Shown: in pieces, positions 9,041 to 17,612 of the stretch
Numbering within the stretch: position 1 is the stretch's first letter
Layout: each line of letters opens with the position of its first letter
From: RGIG4079 sp045646905
GTDB taxonomy: Bacteria; Bacteroidota; Bacteroidia; Bacteroidales; Muribaculaceae
Assembly (NCBI GenBank): GCA_045646905.1
Contig: JAZRLP010000023.1
Location: 1-64,000 of the forward strand
DNA: 64,000 bases
Reading direction: 5' to 3'
Notes under the pieces: model-generated
Seen by the model: only the letters and a program-made list of their open reading frames with translations
Databases searched by the model: none
What the model was told of the DNA's origin: nothing
Program-made: the position numbers and the translations under genes

Positions 9041-10870
9041 ATGAGTAAACCACTTAGAAGTGCTGCAAGCACTCAAGGTCGCAGAATGGCAGGCGCACGC
9101 GCTCTATGGCGTGCAAATGGTATGAAAGAGGAACAAATAGGCAAACCTATTATTGCCGTCGTCAATTCATTCACTCAATTTGTTCCTGGCCACACTCATC
9201 TCCACGAAATAGGTCAAATCGTTAAAGCCGAAATAGAAAAACTTGGTTGCTTTGCTGCCGAGTTCAACACTATTGCTATTGATGATGGGATTGCAATGGG
9301 ACATGATGGTATGTTATATTCACTTCCCTCTCGCGATCTCATTGCTGACTCGGTAGAATATATGGTAAATGCGCACAAAGCCGATGCAATGGTGTGTATC
9401 TCTAACTGTGATAAGGTTACGCCTGGTATGCTCATGGCTGCTATGCGATTAAATATCCCTGCAATTTTCGTTTCGGGCGGACCTATGGAAGCTGGCCGTC
9501 TTGGCGAGCGCGCGCTCGACCTCATCGACATTATGATTGATGCTGCAGACGATAGCGTAGATGATGACACAGTAACCAAACTCGAACAACGCGGATGCCC
9601 CACTTGTGGCTCTTGCTCGGGCATGTTCACTGCCAACTCTATGAACTCGCTCAACGAAGCAATAGGATTGGCGCTCCCTGGCAACGGCACTATCGTGGCT
9701 ACACATGCCAATCGCACCGAACTGTTCAAAAAGGCAGCTCAACAAATCGTAAAAAACACTTTTGCATACTACTATAACGACGATGAAAGCGTGTTACCTC
9801 GTAACATTGCCACTCGTCAAGCTATGCTCAACGCTATGGCTCTTGATATCGCAATGGGAGGCTCAACCAACACGGTGCTTCACCTTCTTGCTATTGCCCA
9901 TGAAGCCGAGGCACAATTCAACATGGCCGATATTGATGCTCTTTCACGCAAAACTCCCGTATTGTGTAAAGTTGCACCTAACTCTAAATATCACATTCAA
10001 GATGTGAATCGCGCTGGTGGTATCATTTCAATCATGAAGGTTCTTGCCGACCAAGGCATCATCAACACCACTGTGAAACGCGTTGATGGATTAACCCTTG
10101 GCGATGCTATTGAAAAATATGCCATCAGTGGCAAAAACTTTGATGCTGAAGCCGAAGCGATGTGGAAAAGCGCTCCAGGCGAAAAGAAAAATCTCGTGCT
10201 CGGCTCACAAAACTGCACATATGAAACTCTCGATACCGACCGCGAAAAAGGGTGCATTCGCGACTTTGAACATGCATATGTAAAAGATGGTGGTCTTGCC
10301 GTTCTCCGTGGCAATATCGCTCTCGATGGTTGTGTAGTAAAAACTGCAGGTGTTGACGAAAGCATTTTTCACTTCCGTGGTCCAGCAAAAGTATTTGAAT
10401 CGCAAGAAGATGCCGTAGAAGGAATCCTTCGCGACAAAGTAGTTGCAGGCGATGTAGTAGTTATCACTCACGAAGGCCCCAAGGGTGGTCCAGGTATGCA
10501 AGAAATGCTATATCCCACAAGTTACATTAAGAGCAAGCACCTTGGCAAAGAATGTGCGCTCATCACCGATGGTCGTTTCTCGGGGGGCACATCGGGTCTT
10601 TCTATTGGACACATCTCACCCGAAGCAGCCGCAGGTGGCAACATTGGACTTGTGCGCGATGGCGACATCATCGACATCAACATTCCTCAACGCTCTATCA
10701 GCGTAGAAATCAGCGATGAAGAACTTGCCAACCGTCGCAAAGAGGAAGAGGCTCGTGGCAAAGAGGCATTCACTCCACGCACTCGCGATCGTGTGATTTC
10801 AAAAGCGCTACGCGCCTATGCTTCAATGGTGACATCGGCCGACAAAGGTGGCGTGAGAGGAGATATTTAA
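9041..10870 (+). CDS. ilvD: Dihydroxy-acid dehydratase
   Basis: IlvD (609 residues) dehydrates 2,3-dihydroxy-isovalerate and 2,3-dihydroxy-3-methylvalerate to the keto acids that give valine, leucine and isoleucine. It is an iron-sulphur enzyme of the cytoplasm. The sequence closely follows the E. coli type: VVNSFTQFVPGHTHL near residue 40, SNCDKVTPGM with Cys123, CPTCGSCSGMFTANSMN with Cys186/189/192, and DGRFSGGTSGLSIGH near the C-terminus. The start is supported by ACGGAGGAAAATAATC just upstream, an unusually strong Shine-Dalgarno sequence for this phylum. It is the first gene of ilvD-ilvB-ilvN-thioesterase-ilvC and lies behind the structured leader. Confidence 0.98.
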   Translation: MSKPLRSAASTQGRRMAGARALWRANGMKEEQIGKPIIAVVNSFTQFVPGHTHLHEIGQIVKAEIEKLGCFAAEFNTIAIDDGIAMGHDGMLYSLPSRDLIADSVEYMVNAHKADAMVCISNCDKVTPGMLMAAMRLNIPAIFVSGGPMEAGRLGERALDLIDIMIDAADDSVDDDTVTKLEQRGCPTCGSCSGMFTANSMNSLNEAIGLALPGNGTIVATHANRTELFKKAAQQIVKNTFAYYYNDDESVLPRNIATRQAMLNAMALDIAMGGSTNTVLHLLAIAHEAEAQFNMADIDALSRKTPVLCKVAPNSKYHIQDVNRAGGIISIMKVLADQGIINTTVKRVDGLTLGDAIEKYAISGKNFDAEAEAMWKSAPGEKKNLVLGSQNCTYETLDTDREKGCIRDFEHAYVKDGGLAVLRGNIALDGCVVKTAGVDESIFHFRGPAKVFESQEDAVEGILRDKVVAGDVVVITHEGPKGGPGMQEMLYPTSYIKSKHLGKECALITDGRFSGGTSGLSIGHISPEAAAGGNIGLVRDGDIIDINIPQRSISVEISDEELANRRKEEEARGKEAFTPRTRDRVISKALRAYASMVTSADKGGVRGDI

Positions 10871-10872
10871 AT

Positions 10873-10903
10873 AGTTGAAAATTGAGAATTGAAAATTCAT
10901 AAT
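10873..10903. repeat. Short A/T-rich intergenic repeat, copy 1
   Basis: The spacer between ilvD and ilvB reads GTTGAAAATTGAGAATTGAA and on into AAATTC. A near-identical run (TTGAGAATTGAAAGTTGAGA) occurs between ilvE and the HD hydrolase at 23067-23100. Both are intercistronic. Confidence 0.45.
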
Positions 10904-10914
10904 TATTACAATAT

Positions 10915-12630
10915 ATGGCTGAAAAAATAACAGGTGCCGAAGCGATTATCAAATCGTTGATTGCCGAAGGGGTTGACCTCGTATTTGGTTATCCCGGTGG
11001 CGCCATCATTCCAGTATATGATAAACTTTATGATTATCCCGACCAATTAAAGCACATCCTCGTTCGCCACGAACAAGGAGCCACCCATGCGGCTCAAGGT
11101 TATGCTCGTGTAACTGGCCGTCCTGGCGTGGTCATCGTAACATCGGGACCTGCTGCTACCAATGTGATTACCGGGTTGAGCGATGCTTTAATGGATAGTA
11201 CCCCACTGGTAGTTATCACTGGTCAAGTGGCATCATCATTCCTTGGTAGTGATGCATTTCAAGAAACCGATGTGGTGGGTATAACCCAACCTATCACAAA
11301 ATGGGCTGTACAAATACGCCGTGCCGAAGATATACCTTGGGCTGTAGCTCGCGCATTCTATATCGCTAACACTGGTCGTCCAGGGCCTGTGGTGCTCGAC
11401 ATTGCCAAAGATGCACAAAACGGGTTACTTGAATGGAGCCACAAAAAATGCGACTATATACGCAGCTATATACCCTACCCCAAAATCAAAGATGAAGATC
11501 TCAAAGTGGTGGCCGACCTCATAAATTCGGCAAAACGCCCAATGATTCTTTCGGGACATGGTGTAATGATTTCGGGAGCAGAAAAAGCGCTTGCCGCATT
11601 TGCCGAAAAAGCCGACATTCCTGTTGCTGCAACACTACTCGGCCTTTCAACTATGCCAAGCAATCACCGATTATATAAAGGTATGCTCGGTATGCACGGA
11701 AATATCGGTCCTAATGTAAACACCAATCGTAGTGATGTAATTATTGCTATAGGTATGCGTTTTGACGATCGTGTAACTGGCGACACCTCAAAATATGCCA
11801 AACAGGCTAAAATTATCCACATCGACATCGACTCATCAGAGTTTGACAAAAACATCGCCACCGATGCCACTATTCATGGCGATGCGCGTGAAGTGCTCGA
11901 AAAATTACTCCCTCTCATCAATCCAGCCGACCACAGCGAATGGCTTGCAACATTTGATGAATGTGCCAAAGTGGAGCAAGAGAAAGTCATCAATCGAGAA
12001 GTGTTCCGCACCGAAGGCACTATGACCATGGGCGAAGTGGTACATAAAGTATCTAAAGCCACTGGCGACAAGGCCGTATTGGTTACCGATGTTGGTCAAA
12101 ACCAAATGTTCTCATCACGCTACTTCCGTTACACCGACCCCAAGAGCATTCTCACCTCGGGTGGTCTCGGCACAATGGGATTTGGGCTTCCTGCTGCAAT
12201 AGGAGCAAAAATGGGTGCTCCTGAACGCACAGTGTGCTTCTTCTGCGGTGATGGTGGATTGCAAATGACTATTCAAGAACTCGGCACAATAATGGAGTAT
12301 GACACCGATGTAAAAATCATTCTTCTCAACAACAACTTCCTTGGCAATGTGCGTCAATGGCAAGAATTATTCTTCAAATGCCGTTTCTCTCAAACACCTA
12401 TGGTTAACCCCGATTTTGTTGCAATAGCCAAAGCATACAACATCGCTGCCGAAAATGTTGAAACTCGCGAACAACTCGATGATGCTATCGCTCGTATGCT
12501 CAATCACAAAGGGGCTTACATGCTCAATGTAAACATCGATGCGACCGATATGGTGTTCCCTATGACACCTCCAGGTGCAGGGGTTGACGACATAATGCTT
12601 AACGCCGATGAGATGTATAAAATCGACTAA
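10915..12630 (+). CDS. ilvB: Acetolactate synthase, large catalytic subunit (biosynthetic)
   Basis: This 571-residue thiamine-diphosphate enzyme condenses two pyruvates to acetolactate, or pyruvate with 2-ketobutyrate, the first common step of branched-chain synthesis. It has the three domains of the family: an N-terminal PYR domain with FGYPGGAIIPVYD and the catalytic Glu53 in RHEQGATHAAQGYAR, a central FAD-binding domain, and a C-terminal PP domain with GDGGLQMTIQELGT and NNNFLGNVRQWQ for Mg-ThDP. The regulatory subunit follows 13 bases downstream. Presence of a small subunit and of ilvD/ilvC marks it as the anabolic form, not the fermentative AlsS. Confidence 0.97.
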   Translation: MAEKITGAEAIIKSLIAEGVDLVFGYPGGAIIPVYDKLYDYPDQLKHILVRHEQGATHAAQGYARVTGRPGVVIVTSGPAATNVITGLSDALMDSTPLVVITGQVASSFLGSDAFQETDVVGITQPITKWAVQIRRAEDIPWAVARAFYIANTGRPGPVVLDIAKDAQNGLLEWSHKKCDYIRSYIPYPKIKDEDLKVVADLINSAKRPMILSGHGVMISGAEKALAAFAEKADIPVAATLLGLSTMPSNHRLYKGMLGMHGNIGPNVNTNRSDVIIAIGMRFDDRVTGDTSKYAKQAKIIHIDIDSSEFDKNIATDATIHGDAREVLEKLLPLINPADHSEWLATFDECAKVEQEKVINREVFRTEGTMTMGEVVHKVSKATGDKAVLVTDVGQNQMFSSRYFRYTDPKSILTSGGLGTMGFGLPAAIGAKMGAPERTVCFFCGDGGLQMTIQELGTIMEYDTDVKIILLNNNFLGNVRQWQELFFKCRFSQTPMVNPDFVAIAKAYNIAAENVETREQLDDAIARMLNHKGAYMLNVNIDATDMVFPMTPPGAGVDDIMLNADEMYKID

Positions 12631-12643
12631 AACATTGTAAACA

Positions 12644-13192
12644 ATGGAAAAACAATTATTTACCGTTACCGTATTCTCTGAAAATCAGGTTGGGTTGCTC
12701 AACCAGATTTCAATCATATACACTCGCCGTTGCCTCAACATTGAGAGCCTCTCGGTGAGCCCTTCTTCAATCGAAGGCATCCACAAATTCACCATCACAA
12801 CATGGAGCGATCGTGTAACAATGGAAAAGGTGGTGAAACAAATTGAAAAGCGAATTGATGTATTAAAATCATTCCTTTACACCGACGATGAAATTGTGTA
12901 TCAAGAAATTGCACTCTACAAAGTGCCCACCGAGCAACTCCTCAACGAGAAAAATCTTGAGGCAATAATTCGCCGCCACAACGCTCGCATTCTTGAAATC
13001 ACCAAAGAATACACCGTGATTGAAAAATCGGGACATAGCGACGAAACCGAGGCATTATTTGAGGAATTGAAGCACTACGACATTCGCCAATTTGTGCGTA
13101 GTGGTCGTGTGGCAATCACCAAATCGCCCGAGGAATATGTAACAATGTTCCTTGAAGAGCAAGCTCGTCGTCGTGCCGAAATTGAAAATTGA
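12644..13192 (+). CDS. ilvN: Acetolactate synthase, small regulatory subunit
   Basis: This 182-residue protein carries an ACT domain at the N-terminus (FTVTVFSENQVGLLNQISI, then RRCLNIESLSVSPS, residues 5-45) and the C-terminal small-subunit domain. It binds the large subunit and gives feedback inhibition by valine. The length matches the IlvH/IlvN class with a complete C-terminal domain. It follows ilvB by 13 bases and its TGA lies 5 bases before the ATG chosen for the thioesterase gene. Confidence 0.95.
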   Translation: MEKQLFTVTVFSENQVGLLNQISIIYTRRCLNIESLSVSPSSIEGIHKFTITTWSDRVTMEKVVKQIEKRIDVLKSFLYTDDEIVYQEIALYKVPTEQLLNEKNLEAIIRRHNARILEITKEYTVIEKSGHSDETEALFEELKHYDIRQFVRSGRVAITKSPEEYVTMFLEEQARRRAEIEN

Positions 13193-13197
13193 TTCAA

Positions 13198-13944
13198 ATG
13201 GAAGCACCTAAAGAATATACCCACAAGTATTTCCTCACAGCCGGAGAGTGTAATGCACAACAACAAATGCCCATCACTCTCATTGCTCAACGCGTGATTG
13301 AGGTTGCAACCGAGCATGCCAACATACTCGGCGTGGGATATGCCGACCTCATTAAATCAAAAGAAGGCTGGGTGTTGAGCCGTCTCACTATTGAGATGAC
13401 TCGCTACCCCGGAATAAACGAGGAATATAGCCTAACCACATGGATTGAAGGGTTTAACCGCCTATATTCAGAGCGTAATATGGAAATCCAAGACGGCAAA
13501 GGTGAAACCATTGGGTATGTTCGCTCAATATGGGTAGCCATTGATATGGAAACTCGCCGTCCTTGCGACCTCACAAAAATCGATTGGCTCGCTAAAACAA
13601 TAAGCGACCGCCCTTGCCCCATTGCTAAACAAAGTCGATTGCTCCCTATAAAACCCGAAGAGGCAACTCTATCGGCTCAACATCGATTTAAAGTGAGCGA
13701 TATCGACTTCAATCGCCATGTAAATAGTGTGAGATATATGGATGCATTCCTCAACCAATGGGATTTGGAACACTTCGACAACAACGACATTGCTCGTTTT
13801 GAAATACAATATCTACACGAAACTCATTTTGGCGACAAGGCTCACATTATTACAAAATGCGCCGAAAACATTGCCGAAACCGAAATTTTGGTAAATGAAA
13901 CAGCAAATTGTAGAGCAAAAATTGAGTTCAAAAGTAAAAAATGA
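13198..13944 (+). CDS. Acyl-ACP thioesterase (FatA/FatB-like)
   Basis: The ATG at 13198 gives 248 residues; a TTG at 13189 would overlap ilvN and is less likely. The protein is a double hotdog acyl-ACP thioesterase. The first half has EYTHKYFLTAGECNAQ and GWVLSRLTIEMTRYP; the second half has DIDFNRHVNSVRYMD (about residues 167-181), the Asp/Asn/His catalytic block shared with plant FatA/FatB. Such enzymes release free fatty acids from acyl carrier protein in the cytoplasm. It sits inside the ilv operon between ilvN and ilvC, so its product may be linked to branched-chain acyl chains, which Bacteroidales make in large amounts. That link is inference. Confidence 0.9.
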   Translation: MEAPKEYTHKYFLTAGECNAQQQMPITLIAQRVIEVATEHANILGVGYADLIKSKEGWVLSRLTIEMTRYPGINEEYSLTTWIEGFNRLYSERNMEIQDGKGETIGYVRSIWVAIDMETRRPCDLTKIDWLAKTISDRPCPIAKQSRLLPIKPEEATLSAQHRFKVSDIDFNRHVNSVRYMDAFLNQWDLEHFDNNDIARFEIQYLHETHFGDKAHIITKCAENIAETEILVNETANCRAKIEFKSKK

Positions 13945-13970
13945 CACAAAAATTAAATATTTAATTGCAT

Positions 13971-14005
13971 TTTGTTGCAGAATTACAATAAAAGCAGTAA
14001 ATTTG
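13971..14005 (+). promoter_or_regulatory. Probable internal promoter for ilvC
   Basis: TTTG (13971-13974), 23 bases, then TAAATTTG (13998-14005). The spacing is at the long end of what the phylum uses. It lies in the 94-base gap before ilvC, the longest gap in the operon, so ilvC may be made partly independently. Confidence 0.5.
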
Positions 14006-14038
14006 CAACAAAATCAAACAAACTAATAATATTCAATT

Positions 14039-15082
14039 ATGGCAAAAATGAATTTTGGCGGAGTTGAAGAAAATGTAATCCTCCGCGAAGAATTTCCTTT
14101 GGAAAAAGCTCGTGAAATCTTAAAAGATGAAACTATAGCAGTGATCGGTTATGGCGTTCAAGGTCCCGGTCAAAGTATGAACCTTCGTGACAATGGTTTT
14201 AATGTAATCGTTGGTCAACGCCAAGGTAAAACATTTGAAAAAGCAATCGCTGATGGTTGGGTACCAGGCGAAACACTTTTCAGCATCGAAGAAGCTTGCG
14301 AAAAAGGTACTATTATTATGTGTCTTCTTTCTGACGCTGCTGTAATGTCAGTATGGCCAACAATCAAAGGCTACCTCACTCCAGGTAAAGCTCTTTATTT
14401 CTCTCATGGTTTTGCTCTCACATGGAGCGATCGCACAGGTGTAGTTCCTCCTGCTGATGTTGATGTTATCCTCGTTGCTCCTAAAGGTTCAGGCACATCA
14501 TTGCGTACAATGTTCCTCGAAGGTCGCGGATTGAACTCTTCATATGCTGTTTCTCAAGATGTTACAGGTCGTGCAACTGACCGTGCTCTTGCTCTCGGTA
14601 TCGGTATCGGTTCAGGCTACCTCTTCGAAACTACTATCGAACGCGAAGCAACTTCTGACCTCACTGGTGAACGCGGTTCATTGATGGGTGCTATCCAAGG
14701 TTTGTTGCTCGCTCAATATGAAGTACTCCGTGAAAACGGCCACACCCCTTCTGAAGCATTCAACGAAACAGTTGAAGAATTGACTCAATCATTGATGCCT
14801 CTCTTCGCTAAAAACGGTATGGACTGGATGTATGCTAACTGCTCTACTACAGCTCAACGCGGTGCTCTCGACTGGATGGGTCCATTCCACGATGCAATCA
14901 AACCAGTTGTTCAACAACTTTATGATAGCGTAAAATCAGGTAACGAAGCTCAAATCTCAATCGACAGCAACTCACAACCCGATTATCGCGAAAAACTCGA
15001 AGAAGAACTCAAAGCTCTTCGCGAAAGCGAAATGTGGCAAGCAGCTGTTACTGTTCGCAAACTTCGTCCCGAAAACAACTAA
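14039..15082 (+). CDS. ilvC: Ketol-acid reductoisomerase
   Basis: IlvC (347 residues) isomerises and reduces acetolactate or acetohydroxybutyrate to the dihydroxy acids used by IlvD. The Rossmann motif is VIGYGVQGPGQ (residues 35-45), of the form seen in Bacteroidetes and close to fungal Ilv5, in place of the GYGSQGHA of other class I enzymes. The KARI C-terminal domain follows, with ATSDLTGERGSLMGAIQGLL and the Mg-binding acidic residues. It is the last gene of the operon; a clear terminator begins 30 bases after the stop. Its codon use is more even and richer in T-ending codons than ilvD/ilvB, which may reflect high expression. Confidence 0.97.
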   Translation: MAKMNFGGVEENVILREEFPLEKAREILKDETIAVIGYGVQGPGQSMNLRDNGFNVIVGQRQGKTFEKAIADGWVPGETLFSIEEACEKGTIIMCLLSDAAVMSVWPTIKGYLTPGKALYFSHGFALTWSDRTGVVPPADVDVILVAPKGSGTSLRTMFLEGRGLNSSYAVSQDVTGRATDRALALGIGIGSGYLFETTIEREATSDLTGERGSLMGAIQGLLLAQYEVLRENGHTPSEAFNETVEELTQSLMPLFAKNGMDWMYANCSTTAQRGALDWMGPFHDAIKPVVQQLYDSVKSGNEAQISIDSNSQPDYREKLEEELKALRESEMWQAAVTVRKLRPENN

Positions 15083-15112
15083 TCTACAATCTCACAGAGA
15101 TATAAATAACGC

Positions 15113-15152
15113 AAAGTGCGATGCTCAAAATCTGGGCATTGCACTTTTTTTG
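15113..15152 (+). terminator. Terminator after ilvC
   Basis: AAAGTGCGATGCTC pairs with GGGCATTGCACTTT over 14 positions (two G-U pairs) around loop AAAATCT, followed by TTTTTGTG. It separates the ilv operon from the B12 locus. Confidence 0.85.
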
Positions 15153-15172
15153 TGTATTTTTCTTTAAAAACC

Positions 15173-15203
15173 TTTGACAAAAACGAAATAATATATACCT
15201 TTG
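15173..15203 (+). promoter_or_regulatory. Promoter of the B12 uptake operon
   Basis: TTTG (15173-15176), exactly 19 bases, then TACCTTTG (15196-15203), a full match to the Bacteroidetes consensus. The start site near 15210 falls at the first base of the riboswitch. Confidence 0.8.
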
Positions 15204-15207
15204 CCGA

Positions 15208-15390
15208 TGTAATGGTGTGGATACCCTTCCGGGTCACTCCACTTAATAGGGAATCAGGTGTAAATCCTGGACAGTCCCCGCTGCTGTGAGTTTCATTATC
15301 ACTCACCGACATTCACAACCTGCCACTGAGGCTATAGTCCTTGGGAAGGCGTCGGGATGAGGAAACGAGTCAGAAGACCTGCCACTACAT
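15208..15390 (+). ncRNA. Cobalamin (adenosylcobalamin-type) riboswitch
   Basis: The RNA carries the conserved blocks of the class: TAGGGAATCAGGTG and TAAATCCTGGACAG, then TCCCCGCTGCTGTGAG, then GCCACTG, and the B12 box AGTCAGAAGACCTGCCAC (15368-15385). The outer P1 arms are GTAATGGTG and TGCCACTAC. It sits between a consensus promoter and a BtuB-type receptor gene, so B12 should switch off the transporter operon. The following 175 bases probably hold the expression platform: AGCTTTGA (15417-15424) can pair with TCAAAGCT (15529-15536), and CACCCTAT/ATAGGTG forms a hairpin near 15472-15494. Confidence 0.95.
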
Positions 15391-15566
15391 TTATTTCAAT
15401 AGCTTACGAGGTATGAGCTTTGAAGAATCAAGACATGTAGTTTAGCAACCGTCTTCTTTTTCATTTGTTTCTGCCACCCTATACGTCATAGGTGTGTCTG
15501 CATTTTTAGGCTTGATATAAGTATCGCCTCAAAGCTATTTTGGTTTATGACATAATATTTATCAAA

Positions 15567-17612
15567 ATGGTGAGACATATATTTATATCCGCAATTCTCT
15601 TTTCAATGCCCTTTATTGCATGGGCTAATAACGAGTATGACTTTGAGAACGAAGATTCGACTTATACCCTCAAAGAAGTACAAGTTACAGCACAATCCTA
15701 TAAAGAGGTCATTCCTGCACAAACACTACAAGGTCAACAACTTGAAGCGCTCAATAGTCATTCCGTCGCAGATGCTATTCGCTATTTCTCTGGAGTTCAA
15801 ATTAAAGATTATGGTGGCGTAGGTGGTATAAAAACCGTTGACATTCGCAGTATGGGTACTAACCATATGGGAGTTTTTTATGATGGTATTCAACTTGGCA
15901 ATGCTCAAAACGGACAGATTGATCTCGGCAAATTCTCCCTCGACAATATCGAAGAAATATCACTGTATAACGGGCAGAAAAGTGATATTTTTCAACCTGC
16001 ACGAGATTTCGGCTCAGCAGGCACGCTCTATTTAAGGACTAAAAGACCTACTTTTACAAACACCAAGCGCTACAATGTTAAAGCTATATTTCGCACAGGC
16101 TCTTTCGGTTTGGCAAATCCATCTATTTTATATGAGCAAAAATTAAGCGAGAACATCAATTTATCGCTTAACGCTGAATACATTTATGCCAATGGGAAAT
16201 ATAAATTCAGATACAAGAAAGTTTTTAGTGATGGCACTATAGCGTGGGACACTACCGCTATACGACAAAACGGAGATATCGAATCGCTTCGACTGGAAGG
16301 TGGTCTGTTCGGCCGGTTAAGTTCTGGACAATGGAATCTGAAATTCTATTATTATGACTCGGGAAAAGGCATTCCTGGAGCCATAGTTAATAATGTGTGG
16401 AAAAATTCACAACGACAATGGGACAAAAATTTCTTTACACAGGGAAGTTTCAGAAAACAGTTATGCGATAATTATGAAATTCTCGTAAATGGGAAATATG
16501 CACGCGATTACATGCGTTACCTGAACCCCGACACTACCTTAATGTATCTCGACAATAAATTTTGGCAAGATGAAATATACCTTTCTGTAGCAAATAAATA
16601 CTCTATTCTCAAAAATTGGGATGCAAATCTTTCTATTGACTATCAATGGAACACTCTTGATGCAACGCTTACTAACTTCGCCTATCCTACTCGCAACACT
16701 TTGCTTGTGGCATTGGCTACAAGTTTTCAATGGAACGGCGTTAAAACGATGGCGAGTATTTTAGGGACTTTTGTCTCGGATAAAAGTGTGGCAACCTCTG
16801 GCACTGGAAGCACAACCAATATTTCCAAACGACGAAATGAGGTCACCCCTGCAGTATTCTTGTCATATCAGCCTTGCAAAGAATTTCCGCTAAATTTCAG
16901 GGCATTCTATAAACGCATTTTCCGCATGCCCACTTTCAACGACCTTTATTATACCGACATTGGCAATGCTAATCTCAATCCCGAATTTGTCAACCAATAT
17001 AATGTAGGGGTGCAATATTCCAAACTCTTTGACGGATTTATCAGTCGTGTGCTATTGAAGTCGGATGCATATTACAACAATGTTACCGACAAAATTATTG
17101 CTGTGCCTAAAGGTACAGGGCAATATCGTTGGATGATGATGAATATCGGAAAAGTAAAAATCAGGGGTATTGATGTGAATGTTCAATCGGATTGCAGAAT
17201 TTTCAAAGACGCAAAACTAAGCCTGAATCTAAATTATACTTATCAGAAAGCTCAAGACTATTCCGACCCAACCGACAACGAGCCCGAAGCCGGAACTTAT
17301 AAGGGACAGATTTCATATATCCCTTGGCATAGTGGTTCGGCTGTTGCAAGTGTAAATTGGAAAGACCTTGATTTGAATTACAGCTTTATATATGTTGGTG
17401 AACGCTACCACAATTCTTCTAACATTAGAGCAAACTATGAGCAACCATGGTACACTCACGATCTTTCGGGGAGCTATCGTTTTAGGTTCAACGATATGCA
17501 ACTCACCGCCACTTTTGAAGTGAACAACCTTCTGAATCAATATTATGATGTAATAATGAATTACCCTATGCCGGGTCGCAATTATAAATTCATCTTAAAA
17601 TTCGAAATATGA
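15567..17612 (+). CDS. btuB: BtuB-type TonB-dependent vitamin B12 receptor
   Basis: The ATG at 15567 gives 681 residues and places a clean signal peptide (MVRHIFISAILFSMPFIAWA) at the N-terminus; a TTG at 15540 would add nine residues and is unlikely. A plug domain follows (about 35-155: TLKEVQVTAQ, DIRSMGTNHMGVFYDGIQLGN, then GTLYLRTKRP), then a 22-strand-type barrel ending YKFILKFEI. It has no carboxypeptidase-like domain, unlike SusC. BtuB imports corrinoids through the outer membrane using TonB energy. The call rests on the upstream cobalamin riboswitch and the BtuG-like gene that overlaps its stop by 4 bases. Confidence 0.92.
   Translation: MVRHIFISAILFSMPFIAWANNEYDFENEDSTYTLKEVQVTAQSYKEVIPAQTLQGQQLEALNSHSVADAIRYFSGVQIKDYGGVGGIKTVDIRSMGTNHMGVFYDGIQLGNAQNGQIDLGKFSLDNIEEISLYNGQKSDIFQPARDFGSAGTLYLRTKRPTFTNTKRYNVKAIFRTGSFGLANPSILYEQKLSENINLSLNAEYIYANGKYKFRYKKVFSDGTIAWDTTAIRQNGDIESLRLEGGLFGRLSSGQWNLKFYYYDSGKGIPGAIVNNVWKNSQRQWDKNFFTQGSFRKQLCDNYEILVNGKYARDYMRYLNPDTTLMYLDNKFWQDEIYLSVANKYSILKNWDANLSIDYQWNTLDATLTNFAYPTRNTLLVALATSFQWNGVKTMASILGTFVSDKSVATSGTGSTTNISKRRNEVTPAVFLSYQPCKEFPLNFRAFYKRIFRMPTFNDLYYTDIGNANLNPEFVNQYNVGVQYSKLFDGFISRVLLKSDAYYNNVTDKIIAVPKGTGQYRWMMMNIGKVKIRGIDVNVQSDCRIFKDAKLSLNLNYTYQKAQDYSDPTDNEPEAGTYKGQISYIPWHSGSAVASVNWKDLDLNYSFIYVGERYHNSSNIRANYEQPWYTHDLSGSYRFRFNDMQLTATFEVNNLLNQYYDVIMNYPMPGRNYKFILKFEI

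Noticed and set aside
13189..13197. Thioesterase start at a TTG overlapping ilvN
   Set aside because: An ATG nine bases later gives the usual family N-terminus.
15079..15312. A 77-codon minus-strand frame over the riboswitch
   Set aside because: It lies across the ilvC terminator, the promoter and the cobalamin aptamer, whose conservation explains the sequence; it has no protein-like features.
15540..15566. Longer BtuB reading frame from a TTG
   Set aside because: The ATG at 15567 gives a clean signal peptide; the extra nine residues would disturb it.
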